A DNA stretch of 59,720 nt from Paludibacteraceae bacterium (lineage in GTDB: Bacteria > Bacteroidota > Bacteroidia > Bacteroidales > Paludibacteraceae): the NCBI GenBank assembly GCA_024405815.1, contig JAKSNX010000002.1:1-59720 (forward strand), read 5' to 3'. Shown one piece after another: positions 26,796 to 35,324 of the stretch. The notes under the pieces were generated by a model that was given only the letters and a program-made list of their open reading frames with translations, ran no database searches and was not told where the DNA came from. Both the position numbers and the translations under genes were made by a program. The first letter of the stretch is position 1. Every line of letters starts with the position of its first letter.

Positions 26796-28578
26796 GTTTG
26801 CGTTCAAGGTCGTCAAGAATTATTTTTCTAAGCCTTATAGACTTTGGCGTAACCTCTACATACTCATCTGCCTTTATGTATTCCAAAGATTCCTCAAGGC
26901 TCATCACTATGGCAGGGGCTATATGGGTCTTTTCATCAGAACCCGATGCACGCATATTGGTAAGTTTCTTTGATTTGGTAACATTTACAGGCAAATCTCC
27001 CTCTTTGCAATGCTCACCCACAACCTGCCCTGCATATACCTCATCTTGAGGTTCAATAAAGAACTTGCCTCTATCCTGTAGCTTATCTATGGCGTAAGCA
27101 AATGCTGTACCACTCTCAAGTGCAACTATAGAGCCATTGTTACGGCGTTCTATATCACCCTTATATGGTGCGTATTTTACAAACCTGTGGGCTATTACAG
27201 CCTCTCCCGCCGTAGCGGTAAGTATATTGGTACGTAACCCTATAATGCCTCTTGACGGTATCTCAAACTCTATGTGGATTCTGTCGTTCTTGGTTTCCAT
27301 TGACATAAGGTCTCCCTTACGGTTAGATACCATCTCTATAACCTTACCAGAGAACTCCTCAGGCACATTGATTGTAAGTTGCTCAAAAGGTTCACATTGT
27401 ACGCCGTCTATCTCTTTAATAATTACCTGAGGCTGACCTACTTGTAGTTCATAGCCCTCACGTCTCATTGTCTCTATAAGCACTGAAAGGTGCAATACGC
27501 CACGCCCATACACGTGCCAAACGTCCTCGTTATCCTCTTTGGTAACTCTAAGAGCAAGGTTCTTGTCAAGTTCTCTTATAAGACGGTCGTTTATGTGACG
27601 CGATGTTACAAACTTGCCCTCTTTTCCAAAAAATGGTGAGTCGTTTATGGTGAAAACCATACTCATAGTAGGCTCATCTATGGCTATAGGTGGCAGCGGC
27701 TCTACGGTCTCTGCATCGCAGATAGAGTCTCCTATCTCAAATTTCTCAAGACCCACTATGGCACACAACTCTCCGCTTGATACGCTGCTTACTCTTGTTT
27801 TTCCAAAACCGGAGAATATGTTAAGCTCTTTTATGCGGCTTTTTACCTGAGTGCCGTCACGGTGTACAAGCACCACGTCCTGTCCCTCTTTAATAGTACC
27901 ACGATGTACCCTGCCCACCGCTATACGACCTACGTAAGATGAATAATCGAGTGATGTAATAAGCATCTGTAGCGGACCTTCAAGGGTCTTAGGTGCAGGT
28001 ATGTACTTAACTATGGCATCAAGTAATGGGAATATATTGTCTGTAGGTTTGTTCCAATCTTCTGACATCCAACCGTTCTTTGCAGAACCATAAATTGTAG
28101 GGAAATCAAGTTGGTCTTCGGTAGCGTCAAGACTGCACATAAGGTCAAACACCGCCTCTTGCACCTCATCGGGACGACAGTTTGGCTTATCCACTTTGTT
28201 TACCACAACTATTGGTTTTAAGCCTATCTCTATAGCTTTCTGCAATACAAAACGGGTTTGTGGCATAGGACCTTCAAAAGCATCTACAAGTAGAAGAACA
28301 CCGTCTGCCATATTAAGTACACGCTCCACCTCGCCACCAAAATCACTGTGTCCCGGAGTGTCAATAATGTTAATTTTTGTATTTTTATACACTATTGATA
28401 CATTCTTGGAAACTATTGTTATGCCTCGCTCACGCTCCAAATCGTTGTTATCAAGTATCAACTCCCCTTTGTTCTCTCCATCACGGAACAAAGCACCTGC
28501 AACAAGCATCTTGTCAACCAAAGTGGTTTTACCGTGGTCAACGTGTGCGATAATGGCAATATTTCTAATATCCTGCAT
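26779..28578 (-). CDS. typA: Translational GTPase TypA/BipA
   Basis: BipA is an EF-G-like GTPase that acts on the ribosome, important for 50S assembly and stress or cold adaptation. The 599 residues show G1 AHVDHGKTTLVDKM at about 11, G3 DTPGHSDFGGEVER, G4 NKVDKPNCRP, then domain II and the BipA-specific C-terminal region (RGIIGLRTNILTATAGEAV; GQVVGEHCKEGDLPVNVTKSKKLTNMR). The start follows a textbook promoter. folK begins inside its 3' end. Confidence 0.96.
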   Translation of the reverse strand: MQDIRNIAIIAHVDHGKTTLVDKMLVAGALFRDGENKGELILDNNDLERERGITIVSKNVSIVYKNTKINIIDTPGHSDFGGEVERVLNMADGVLLLVDAFEGPMPQTRFVLQKAIEIGLKPIVVVNKVDKPNCRPDEVQEAVFDLMCSLDATEDQLDFPTIYGSAKNGWMSEDWNKPTDNIFPLLDAIVKYIPAPKTLEGPLQMLITSLDYSSYVGRIAVGRVHRGTIKEGQDVVLVHRDGTQVKSRIKELNIFSGFGKTRVSSVSSGELCAIVGLEKFEIGDSICDAETVEPLPPIAIDEPTMSMVFTINDSPFFGKEGKFVTSRHINDRLIRELDKNLALRVTKEDNEDVWHVYGRGVLHLSVLIETMRREGYELQVGQPQVIIKEIDGVQCEPFEQLTINVPEEFSGKVIEMVSNRKGDLMSMETKNDRIHIEFEIPSRGIIGLRTNILTATAGEAVIAHRFVKYAPYKGDIERRNNGSIVALESGTAFAYAIDKLQDRGKFFIEPQDEVYAGQVVGEHCKEGDLPVNVTKSKKLTNMRASGSDEKTHIAPAIVMSLEESLEYIKADEYVEVTPKSIRLRKIILDDLERKRANKQ

Positions 28579-28600
28579 ATATTTTTATTTTTTTGAGGTG

Positions 28601-28631
28601 CAAAGGTACGATTAAGTAAGCGAAAAACAAA
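28601..28631 (-). promoter_or_regulatory. Promoter for typA-folK
   Basis: Minus-strand TTTG at 28631-28628, a 19-base spacer, and TACCTTTG at 28608-28601, 22 bases before the typA ATG. It is one of the best consensus matches in the window and diverges from the promoter at 28642. Confidence 0.75.
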
Positions 28632-28641
28632 AAAATATTCG

Positions 28642-28649
28642 TACCTTTG
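28642..28649 (+). promoter_or_regulatory. -7 box for the small membrane protein gene
   Basis: TACCTTTG, 16 bases before the ATG at 28666. It lies back-to-back with the typA promoter, with 33 bases between the two -7 boxes. No good -33 element is visible. Confidence 0.6.
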
Positions 28650-28665
28650 TGCAAAATTTACGATT

Positions 28666-29079
28666 ATGAAAAGACTGAATATTGCGGCTGGCATTTGCTC
28701 TCTGATTGCCATCATTGGTTGGATTTTTATTTATACTCAAATTGCGGGCGGTAAATTCCTGTTTATGTTAGGAATCTATGCATCTGTGGCTTTCTTTCTG
28801 ATAAACGCATTCTGGCTTATATCTAAAAAAAGACTGTCATCGGGAGCAAGTATGTATTGCAACCTTCTGCTTTATCTTTTTATAATGTTTTCTGTTATGG
28901 GCTATGAAGGTGCTTTTGCTATGGCTTGTGCCGGATTTGGATTCTATATACTTGCTATAGGGGCTAAGATATTGGAAATTAAGAGAGCAAAAAAGCAGGG
29001 ACTTGCCCTGCCTTCTTTTGATAATTTTATGTGCTTCTCTACCGCTTTAATAGCATTTTCATCACTTATTTATTGGTAG
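28666..29079 (+). CDS. Small integral membrane protein of unknown function
   Basis: A 137-residue inner-membrane protein that I do not recognise. Hydrophobic segments lie at about 5-24, 31-52, 62-79, 80-100 and 119-136, so four or five helices. A basic loop (EIKRAKKQG) precedes the last one. It has no signal peptidase site and no obvious catalytic motif. It is read from its own -7 box divergent from typA and converges on purA, overlapping its 3' end by 10 bases. Single-gene transcription and lack of context leave the role open. Confidence 0.75.
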   Translation: MKRLNIAAGICSLIAIIGWIFIYTQIAGGKFLFMLGIYASVAFFLINAFWLISKKRLSSGASMYCNLLLYLFIMFSVMGYEGAFAMACAGFGFYILAIGAKILEIKRAKKQGLALPSFDNFMCFSTALIAFSSLIYW

Positions 29080-30341
29080 CGGATTATTGTCTGCTGACGG
29101 TCTGGTCCCACAGAAACTATCTTAATAGGAACGCCCAAGAAATCTTCAAGAAAATCAAGATAAGCGTTGAACTCCTCAGGGAATTCATCTTCTGATGACA
29201 TCTTGGTCATATCTGTCTGCCATCCATCAAGTTCTGTATATACAGGCTCTATCTTCTTATCACAAATCTCGTATGGGAAGTAGTCTATCTCCTCTCCGTC
29301 AATCTTGTATGCCACACAAGCCTTAATGGTTGGGAATGTATCCATAACATCACTCTTCATCATTATAAGCTTGGTAACACCATTTATCATTACAGCATAT
29401 TTAAGAGCCACCAAATCTATCCAACCGCAACGACGGCGACGACCTGTAACAGCCCCAAACTCATGACCTTTCTCGCAAAGTGTCTCTCCCACCTTATCAA
29501 ACAACTCTGTGGGGAACGGACCTCCACCCACTCTGGTGCAGTAAGCCTTAAAGATACCAAACACATCACCTATCTTATTAGGGGAGATTCCCAATCCGCT
29601 GCAAGCACCTGCACATATTGTATTAGATGACGTCACAAATGGGTATGAGCCAAAATCAACATCAAGCATAGTGCCTTGCGCACCCTCACATAGTATTGAT
29701 TTGTCGTCATCAAGCAATCCGTTTACAAAATGCTCACTGTCTATAAAGGTAAACTTTTTAAGGTACTCTATACCTGCAAACCACTCCTTTTCAACCTCTG
29801 TAACATCGTAAGAGAAATTCATACCTTTAAGCATAGCATCGTGGCGAGCCTTTGCCTTAGCATATTTCTCTTCAAAATTATTATTGATATCACCTACACG
29901 CAATCCGTTACGGCTTACCTTATCTGTATATGTAGGACCTATACCCTTTCCTGTAGTACCCACCTTGGAATCTCCCTTGGCAGCCTCATTAGCGGCGTCA
30001 AGTACGCGGTGTGTAGGCATAATAAGGTGAGCCTTTTTAGATATATAAAGTCTTTTAGTAAGGTCGTGACCCGATGCGGCAAGAGCCTCAGCCTCTGCCT
30101 TGAACAGCGCTGGGTCAAGCACTACGCCATTACCTATTATATTAACCTTATCACCTTGGAATATACCCGATGGTATGGAACGCAACACATACTTCTGTCC
30201 GTCAAACTCAAGTGTGTGACCTGCGTTTGGTCCACCTTGGAATCTTGTCACTGCATCATAATCGGGGGTAAGCACATCTATAACTTTACCCTTACCCTCA
30301 TCGCCCCATTGGAGCCCTAATAAAACATCTGCTTTTGCCAT
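29070..30341 (-). CDS. purA: Adenylosuccinate synthetase
   Basis: Makes adenylosuccinate from IMP, aspartate and GTP, the first step from IMP to AMP. The 423 residues show the P-loop-like GLQWGDEGKGKVIDVL at the N-terminus, GGPNAGHT, VGTTGKGIGPTY, EGAQGTMLDVDFGSYPFVTSSN and TGRRRRCGWID. I placed the start at the second of two adjacent ATGs (30341; the other is 30344) because the longer frame upstream runs into the promoter region. Its 3' end overlaps the convergent membrane protein gene by 10 bases. Confidence 0.95.
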   Translation of the reverse strand: MAKADVLLGLQWGDEGKGKVIDVLTPDYDAVTRFQGGPNAGHTLEFDGQKYVLRSIPSGIFQGDKVNIIGNGVVLDPALFKAEAEALAASGHDLTKRLYISKKAHLIMPTHRVLDAANEAAKGDSKVGTTGKGIGPTYTDKVSRNGLRVGDINNNFEEKYAKAKARHDAMLKGMNFSYDVTEVEKEWFAGIEYLKKFTFIDSEHFVNGLLDDDKSILCEGAQGTMLDVDFGSYPFVTSSNTICAGACSGLGISPNKIGDVFGIFKAYCTRVGGGPFPTELFDKVGETLCEKGHEFGAVTGRRRRCGWIDLVALKYAVMINGVTKLIMMKSDVMDTFPTIKACVAYKIDGEEIDYFPYEICDKKIEPVYTELDGWQTDMTKMSSEDEFPEEFNAYLDFLEDFLGVPIKIVSVGPDRQQTIIRYQ

Positions 30342-30402
30342 CATTATAAAGGGGACGCTACCGTTCCCCTCGCTATTAAAAAAATTTAATTGTTTTGAAA
30401 TG

Positions 30403-30410
30403 CAAATATA
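30403..30410 (-). promoter_or_regulatory. -7 box of the purA promoter
   Basis: Minus-strand TATATTTG, about 60 bases before the purA ATG. It diverges from the ferredoxin promoter, with heptad repeat C2 lying between the two. Confidence 0.5.
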
Positions 30411-30433
30411 CTTATTTTTTTTGAATAACTGAA

Positions 30434-30466
30434 CATTTTCAATTTCCAATTTTCAATTTTCAATTA
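30434..30466. repeat. Heptad repeat family C, copy C2
   Basis: Four units on the plus strand in the TTTTCAA orientation, one with a C substitution. It ends 8 bases before the ferredoxin -7 box and so spans its -33 region. Confidence 0.85.
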
Positions 30467-30473
30467 TTTTTTG

Positions 30474-30481
30474 TACCTTTG
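30474..30481 (+). promoter_or_regulatory. -7 box of the ferredoxin promoter
   Basis: TACCTTTG, 25 bases before the ATG at 30506. The upstream -33 position is occupied by repeat C2. Confidence 0.6.
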
Positions 30482-30505
30482 CACCAATATAAAAACATTA
30501 CCATT

Positions 30506-30673
30506 ATGGCATACGTTATTAAAGACACATGTATTGCTTGTGGAACTTGCATTAGCGAGTGCCCTCAAGAGGCTATCTCTGAGGGTGATATCTACAAAAT
30601 TGACCCTGATAAGTGCGTTGACTGTGGCACATGTGCGGCCGCTTGTCCTACAGAGTCTATTGTAGAGGGTTAA
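30506..30673 (+). CDS. Small 2[4Fe-4S] ferredoxin
   Basis: A 55-residue bacterial-type ferredoxin, an electron carrier for low-potential redox enzymes in an anaerobe. Two cluster motifs are complete: CIACGTCISECP and CVDCGTCAAACP. The start MAYVIKDTCIACG at ATG 30506 matches clostridial-type ferredoxins; the in-frame ATG at 30479 would fall on the promoter. It is monocistronic between its own promoter and a hairpin. The partner enzyme is not in the window. Confidence 0.95.
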   Translation: MAYVIKDTCIACGTCISECPQEAISEGDIYKIDPDKCVDCGTCAAACPTESIVEG

Positions 30674-30711
30674 TCCACATAGCGGTCTCAAGGAGACTGC
30701 ATGCAAGCAAA

Positions 30712-30746
30712 AAAAAGGCTTCCGCTATTACAGTGGAAGCCTTTCA
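30712..30746. terminator. Bidirectional terminator between the ferredoxin and PUR-family genes
   Basis: Arms AAAGGCTTCC and GGAAGCCTTT around a short loop, with A-rich bases before and T-rich bases after. It fits both converging genes. Confidence 0.85.
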
Positions 30747-30761
30747 TTTAAATTTTGATTC

Positions 30762-31133
30762 TTACTCTTCTGCCTTTGGCTCTGCTGCTTCTGGTTCAAC
30801 CTCAGCACTTTCTGCTGGTTCTACAGCCGGCATAGCCTGACGCATGTAAGACAACACTTCAGTCATTGCCTCTTCAAACTTATCAAAATCCTCTTTATAC
30901 AAGAAAATCTTGTGTTTTTCAAAGATGAACTGTCCGTCTTCTGTTACGGATTTACGCTTACTCTCTGTAACAGAAAGGAACAAATCGCCACGACGGTCTT
31001 TCTTTACATCCAAGTAATAAACTCTCTTACCGGCTTTCACGGCCTTGGAAAACACAATCTCCTTGTCTTCCCTGTCTTCTCTCTGAACCCTACTTGGTTC
31101 TTCCTTTGGGGTTCTGTTAAACAAATTAATCAT
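30762..31133 (-). CDS. PUR-family (DUF3276) nucleic-acid-binding protein
   Basis: A 123-residue protein with one PUR repeat at about 20-95 (EIVFSKAVKAGKRVYYLDVK, DLFLSVTESKR, FEKHKIFLYKEDFDKFEEAM). It is related to the Pur-alpha fold that binds purine-rich single-stranded DNA or RNA in eukaryotes and spirochaetes. The C-terminus is a glutamate/alanine/proline tail. The family is widespread in Bacteroidota, and dimerisation is expected because two PUR repeats make one binding unit. Its cellular role is not settled. It is monocistronic and transcribed toward the ferredoxin. Confidence 0.85.
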   Translation of the reverse strand: MINLFNRTPKEEPSRVQREDREDKEIVFSKAVKAGKRVYYLDVKKDRRGDLFLSVTESKRKSVTEDGQFIFEKHKIFLYKEDFDKFEEAMTEVLSYMRQAMPAVEPAESAEVEPEAAEPKAEE

Positions 31134-31229
31134 CTGGAAGGTTTATTAAAAAATCGTTACAAAAATCTTGAAAAAATTTGACATATCAAAATAAAACGCA
31201 AATTATTTTACATCGTGACAAAAAAATCA

Positions 31230-31237
31230 TATCTTTG
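31230..31237 (+). promoter_or_regulatory. -7 box of the nusB-yajC-ybbR-coaE promoter
   Basis: TATCTTTG, 23 bases before the nusB ATG. The upstream 50 bases are strongly AT-rich without a well-placed TTG. Confidence 0.6.
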
Positions 31238-31260
31238 TGGTCAAGAAAAAAATCATAACG

Positions 31261-32214
31261 ATGATTAACAGAGCTCTAATTAGAACAAAGATTGTGCAAC
31301 TGATGTACTCGTGGCAGAACAATCCGCAACCTAATGCAGAATTGGCTAAAAGGCAGTTGCAAACTAGCTTAAACAAGACATACGAGGTTTATTTTTGGCT
31401 GCTTCTGCTCTCCTTGGAAATAACCCGATATGCAATTAACCGCATAGAGATAGGTTTAAATAAGTTCAGACCTACAACAGAGGACTTGAACCCTAACAAG
31501 CGTTTTATAAACAATAAATTTTATAAGCAGCTGTCAGTCAATAAGGAACTGGCAGAATATTTAAAGGCTACAGGCTTACATTGGGATAGCGACTCTGACT
31601 TTATAAAGACCATGTATGAGGCTGTGATAGCAAGTGAAGACTATAAGGAGTATATGGCGGCAGAGCAGAACACCTACGATGATGATAAGATGGTATGGCG
31701 TAAGATTTATAAAAAGGTGCTGGCGGAGAGTGATTTGCTATATGAGCAGTTAGAGGACATGGATATATATTGGAACGATGACATTGAGATTGTTTTAAGT
31801 TTTATAGACAAGACTATCAAACATTTCTCACAAGATAACAATGAGAATCAGGCACTTCTCCCCATGTTTAATGACGATACAGACCGTGAGTACGCATTCA
31901 GCCTTTTGGAATACGCATTAAAAGGCAAAGATGAGTACTTTAAGATGATAGCAAGTAACGCAAAGAACTGGGACGAGGACCGTATGGCGGCTATGGACGT
32001 ATGTACAATGATAGTTGCCATAGCGGAACTTATAAACTTTCCGCTGATTCCTGTAAATGTTACCATAAATGAGTATATGGAAATCTCAAAACTGTACAGC
32101 ACAAGCAAAAGTTATGAGTTTCTTAACGGAATACTGGACACTATTGCCACCAAACTTAAAAAGGAAGGAAAACTTTTAAAGGTTGCCGTGGTAAAAAAAC
32201 AGAATAACAACTAA
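31261..32214 (+). CDS. nusB: Transcription antitermination factor NusB, long Bacteroidota form
   Basis: NusB with NusE (S10) supports antitermination on rRNA operons. The start MINRALIRTKIVQLMYSW at ATG 31261 is typical of the NusB RNA-binding helix, and the C-terminal third (residues about 190-300, with TMIVAIAELINFPLIPVNVTINEYMEISK) is the standard NusB core. The 317 residues are more than twice the usual length of about 140. The extra N-terminal and middle helices are a known Bacteroidota feature. Next gene yajC follows at 12 bases. Confidence 0.9.
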   Translation: MINRALIRTKIVQLMYSWQNNPQPNAELAKRQLQTSLNKTYEVYFWLLLLSLEITRYAINRIEIGLNKFRPTTEDLNPNKRFINNKFYKQLSVNKELAEYLKATGLHWDSDSDFIKTMYEAVIASEDYKEYMAAEQNTYDDDKMVWRKIYKKVLAESDLLYEQLEDMDIYWNDDIEIVLSFIDKTIKHFSQDNNENQALLPMFNDDTDREYAFSLLEYALKGKDEYFKMIASNAKNWDEDRMAAMDVCTMIVAIAELINFPLIPVNVTINEYMEISKLYSTSKSYEFLNGILDTIATKLKKEGKLLKVAVVKKQNNN

Positions 32215-32226
32215 TACATTATAATT

Positions 32227-32556
32227 ATGAAAAATTTGGTTTTATTACAAGCCGCAACTACCGGCGGCAGCGGTACATACAGTACCCTTATTATGTTAGT
32301 GCTAATATTTGTGGTATTCTATTTCTTTATGATTCGTCCACAAATGAAAAAGCAGAAAGAGATTAAGAAATTCCGTGACAGCATAGCGGTAGGCGATAAG
32401 GTAATCACCGCCGGTGGCATCTACGGAAAGGTTAAAGAGGTAAAAGAGAACACTATAGTTCTTGAGATTTGTGATGGCGTTAAGATAACCGTTGACAAGG
32501 GTTCTGTTTATGCATCTGCAGCAGACACCGCATCTACGCCTGATGAGAAGAAATAA
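32227..32556 (+). CDS. yajC: Preprotein translocase subunit YajC
   Basis: YajC is a small accessory subunit of the SecDF-YajC membrane complex. The 109 residues have one membrane helix at about 20-38 (LIMLVLIFVVFYFFMIRPQ) with the conserved RPQ(M)KK exit. The cytoplasmic domain follows with VGDKVITAGGIYGKV and VLEICDGVKITVDKGSV. The helix is preceded by a short glycine/threonine linker. It is the second gene of the nusB operon. Confidence 0.95.
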   Translation: MKNLVLLQAATTGGSGTYSTLIMLVLIFVVFYFFMIRPQMKKQKEIKKFRDSIAVGDKVITAGGIYGKVKEVKENTIVLEICDGVKITVDKGSVYASAADTASTPDEKK

Positions 32557-32564
32557 TAGTGAGA

Positions 32565-33545
32565 ATGAATAATCCAAAAGATTCTTTAAACATACTTAAA
32601 GAGAAAGCCAAGGCATTCCTGTTCTCTTGGAATGTCCTTGTCTTCTTGTTTTTTGTGCTTATATCCACCATCTTTTGGTTCACTATTTCATTAAACAAGA
32701 CATACGAATATACCGTACCCATGAAGATACGTTACATTAACGTACCTTCTGACGTAGAGTTTTCCGCAGATTTGATTACAGAAATAGATGTAAAGGTAAA
32801 AGAGAAGGGTGTAACCATATTGGCTATGCTGCATTCCAAAGACTCTCTTACTTTTAACTTTGATGAGCATCAGGAAATCAACGACCTGAAAAAAATCTCC
32901 ATTCCGTCATCAAGCCTGTTTGACAAGCAGATTAAGGAGAACTATTCCAATTCCACTGTGATAATCGGGTACTATCCCGATGTCATTACCATAGAGAAGG
33001 GTGTGCTTAAATCCAAAAATGTTCCCGTAGTAGTGGTTAAAGACATTACTTACGATGGACAGTTCTGTGCAAGCGACTCTTGTAAGGTGTCTCCATCATC
33101 CGTAAAGGTGTATGCCCCACAGAACATGATTGACACGCTGCATTGCATATACACAAAAAAACTTACAGCTCATGACTTGAACGACACATTAGTTAGTGAG
33201 ATTGGACTTGTGTTTCCTGAAAGATTTAAGTCTGACACAAAATATGCTAAGGTAACTATTCCTGTTGAGATTTACATAGAGGGCACCACTGTAGTGCCTG
33301 TTAAGGTCATAAATGTACCCAAACAATACACCGTTAAGGTTATACCTAATGAGGTTGAGGTTAAGTATAACGTAGGCAAGAGTAAATTCAACAAGATAAA
33401 GGCAAATGGATTCTCGCTTAATATTGATTATAACGATATTATAAGCAGCAATTCTAAAACTCAATATATAAACATTGCAAAAACACCTGCCGGTGTCACA
33501 AATTGCAAGCTCATGCCAGAGAGCGTAGAATATATTGTATATTAA
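32565..33545 (+). CDS. YbbR/CdaR-like membrane-anchored protein
   Basis: A 326-residue protein with one N-terminal membrane helix at about 22-42 (VLVFLFFVLISTIFWFTISL) and an exported beta-rich part with YbbR-like repeats (RYINVPSDVEF; VPVKVINVPKQYTVKVIPNEVEVKY). YbbR/CdaR regulates diadenylate cyclase in Firmicutes; here no cyclase gene is adjacent, so the partner is unknown. ATG 32565 is preferred over GTG 32559. The place between yajC and coaE is typical of Bacteroidales. Repeat B2 directly follows the stop. Confidence 0.8.
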   Translation: MNNPKDSLNILKEKAKAFLFSWNVLVFLFFVLISTIFWFTISLNKTYEYTVPMKIRYINVPSDVEFSADLITEIDVKVKEKGVTILAMLHSKDSLTFNFDEHQEINDLKKISIPSSSLFDKQIKENYSNSTVIIGYYPDVITIEKGVLKSKNVPVVVVKDITYDGQFCASDSCKVSPSSVKVYAPQNMIDTLHCIYTKKLTAHDLNDTLVSEIGLVFPERFKSDTKYAKVTIPVEIYIEGTTVVPVKVINVPKQYTVKVIPNEVEVKYNVGKSKFNKIKANGFSLNIDYNDIISSNSKTQYINIAKTPAGVTNCKLMPESVEYIVY

Positions 33546-33546
33546 A

Positions 33547-33583
33547 AAGGGTCAAGGGGCAAGGGTCAAGGGACAAGGGTCAA
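33547..33583. repeat. Heptad repeat family B, copy B2
   Basis: Five units; on the minus strand of the type TGACCCT, TGTCCCT or TGCCCCT. It fills the gap between ybbR and coaE, ending 11 bases before the coaE ATG. Confidence 0.9.
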
Positions 33584-33593
33584 ATATAATATT

Positions 33594-34232
33594 ATGATAT
33601 TAGGAATAACAGGTGGAATAGGTAGTGGTAAAAGTTATGTATGCAGACTTCTTGAGATTGCAGGCATACCTGTTTTCTATTGTGATAATGAGGCAAAACG
33701 CCTAATGATTGAGGATGAGACAGTCAAAAGTGCCATAACAGATTTGTTTGGCAAAGAAGCTTACATAGAGGTTGTAAGTTTAGATGATGCCAAAGAGAAG
33801 AAGAACAAGACAGAATCCACTTCTTCTGCCCACTATACACTGGATAAGAAATTTATTGCAAAAAAGATTTTCTCAGACAATACACTGCGTGATAAGTTGG
33901 ACTCAATAGTACACCCTGCTGTCATAAAATCATTTAGTGAATGGGAAGAGAGTCAAAATAGTGATTTTATGGCTGTAGAGAGTGCCCTTATCTATGAGAC
34001 AGGTTTTGACCGCAATGTGGATAAGGTTGCGTTGGTAGTGGCTCCTGAAGACGAACGTATAGAGCGTATTAAGAAAAGAGACGGACTTTCAGACCCTGAA
34101 ATTCAGAGCAGAATGAGCAGTCAGATATCAGATTCAGAGAAGCTTAGAAGAGCAGACTTTATTATAAAAAACGGAAAAAGAGACGACTTGAATCCACAAA
34201 TCTTCTCTCTCCTTAAAAACATTGGGTACTAA
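33594..34232 (+). CDS. coaE: Dephospho-CoA kinase
   Basis: Catalyses the last step of coenzyme A synthesis, phosphorylating the 3' hydroxyl of dephospho-CoA. The 212 residues start with the P-loop GITGGIGSGKSYVCRLL, then VFYCDNEAKRLM (conserved D), LDSIVHPAV, and the lid-domain RIKKRDGLSDPEIQSRMSSQ. The stop is followed directly by repeat A5. It ends the nusB operon. Confidence 0.94.
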   Translation: MILGITGGIGSGKSYVCRLLEIAGIPVFYCDNEAKRLMIEDETVKSAITDLFGKEAYIEVVSLDDAKEKKNKTESTSSAHYTLDKKFIAKKIFSDNTLRDKLDSIVHPAVIKSFSEWEESQNSDFMAVESALIYETGFDRNVDKVALVVAPEDERIERIKKRDGLSDPEIQSRMSSQISDSEKLRRADFIIKNGKRDDLNPQIFSLLKNIGY

Positions 34233-34259
34233 CATTCATACATCATACATCATACATTT
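34233..34259. repeat. Heptad repeat family A, copy A5
   Basis: Three units (minus-strand TGATGTA) between the converging coaE and def genes. Confidence 0.88.
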
Positions 34260-34268
34260 CTCCTGCCC

Positions 34269-34817
34269 CTATAGTTTATATTTATACCTGCAATCAAACT
34301 TACCTTTTGTAAGTGCCATAAGTTTTTTGGAAATCATCTGACGGCGTATAAGTGATATGCGGTCTGTATATACATGTCCCTCCAGATGGTCATACTCATG
34401 CTGCATTGCCCTGGCAGGAAAATCAGAGAAAGTATCTGTATGTTCCACCCAATTCTCATCAAAATAGTGGATTTTAATAGATACAGAGCGCCTTACGGTC
34501 TCTGAAAGTCCTGGCAGACTAAGACAACCCTCATCAACAGATTTTTCTTCATCACTGTACTCTATTATAGTAGGGTTTATAAATACCTTTTTATACCCCT
34601 TAAACTCAGGATGGTCATCTTTTAAAGGCTCCAAATCAATAATGAACAGCCTTATTGATAAACCTATCTGTGGTGCCGCAAGCCCCACACCCTCTGCTTT
34701 TTGCAGAGTCTTAAACATATCATCTATAAGCTGATTCAGGTTAGGATAGTCTTTATCTATCTCTGTAGCAACTTTTTTAAGCACTGCGTTTCCGTAAATA
34801 ACTATTGGGTAAATCAT
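34269..34817 (-). CDS. def: Peptide deformylase
   Basis: Removes the formyl group from the initiator methionine of new proteins; a metalloenzyme. The 182 residues contain all three signature motifs: GVGLAAPQIG at about 44, EGCLSLPG at about 108 and the metal-binding QHEYDHLEG at about 145. The ATG at 34817 is preceded by repeat C3 rather than a recognisable -7 box. It lies 27 bases after ruvX and is probably co-transcribed with it. Confidence 0.95.
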   Translation of the reverse strand: MIYPIVIYGNAVLKKVATEIDKDYPNLNQLIDDMFKTLQKAEGVGLAAPQIGLSIRLFIIDLEPLKDDHPEFKGYKKVFINPTIIEYSDEEKSVDEGCLSLPGLSETVRRSVSIKIHYFDENWVEHTDTFSDFPARAMQHEYDHLEGHVYTDRISLIRRQMISKKLMALTKGKFDCRYKYKL

Positions 34818-34820
34818 ATT

Positions 34821-34850
34821 TAATTGAAAATTGAAAGTGGAAAGTTAAAT
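34821..34850. repeat. Heptad repeat family C, copy C3
   Basis: About three units with substitutions, in the TTTTCAA orientation on the def coding strand. It lies between the ruvX stop and the def start and overlaps the end of ruvX by a few bases. Confidence 0.7.
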
Positions 34851-35261
34851 TTGCACACTATTTAGGTAATCTTGTAATATTATGGTGGCACTGATTTTAT
34901 CTACTAATGCCTTATCTGCTCTATCCTTTTTCTTTAGTCCTGCATCAATCATTGTCTTGTGTGCCAACACCGATGTAAACCTCTCATCATAGAATACCAC
35001 CTGCATGTCTGGAAGCCTCTTTTTAAGGTTACCTACAAACGGATTTATGTAGTTCATAGACTCAGACGGTTTACCGTTAACCTGCTTTGGCAACCCCACT
35101 ACTATACACTCCACATCGTTGGTAGCCACATAGTTACATATATAGTCCAAAACATTAGGAGTATCCACAGTGGTAAGCCCACCTGCAATAATTCTAGCTG
35201 GGTCTGTAACAGCAAGCCCAACCCTCTTTTTACCATAATCCACTGCAAGTATGCGTCCCAT
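34845..35261 (-). CDS. ruvX: YqgF-family putative Holliday junction resolvase / pre-16S rRNA nuclease
   Basis: YqgF (RuvX) proteins have an RNase H fold; the E. coli member finishes the 5' end of 16S rRNA. The 138 residues carry the first acidic site ILAVDYGKKRVGLAVTD at the N-terminus, IVVGLPKQVNGKPS, VVFYDERFTSV (second acidic) and ADKALVDKISATIILQDYL (third). ATG 35261 fits the family start MGRILAVDYG; a longer frame upstream enters the galE promoter zone. def is downstream on the same strand. Confidence 0.9.
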   Translation of the reverse strand: MGRILAVDYGKKRVGLAVTDPARIIAGGLTTVDTPNVLDYICNYVATNDVECIVVGLPKQVNGKPSESMNYINPFVGNLKKRLPDMQVVFYDERFTSVLAHKTMIDAGLKKKDRADKALVDKISATIILQDYLNSVQI

Positions 35262-35275
35262 AATAATTATGTCTG

Positions 35276-35283
35276 CAAAAATA
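35276..35283 (-). promoter_or_regulatory. -7 box of the ruvX-def promoter
   Basis: Minus-strand TATTTTTG, 14 bases before the ruvX ATG. It diverges from the galE promoter, with repeat C4 between them. Confidence 0.45.
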
Positions 35284-35292
35284 CAACAATTT

Positions 35293-35324
35293 AATTGAAT
35301 TTTGAAAATTGGAAGTTGAAAAAT
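35293..35324. repeat. Heptad repeat family C, copy C4
   Basis: About four degenerate TGAAAAT-type units on the plus strand (TTTTCAA orientation for ruvX). One unit's TTG at 35316-35318 sits exactly where the galE -33 element is expected. Confidence 0.75.

Noticed and set aside
29730..30320. 196-codon plus-strand open frame antisense to purA
   Set aside because: Composition (cysteine- and tyrosine-rich, no domain) is typical of an antisense shadow, and purA is conserved throughout.
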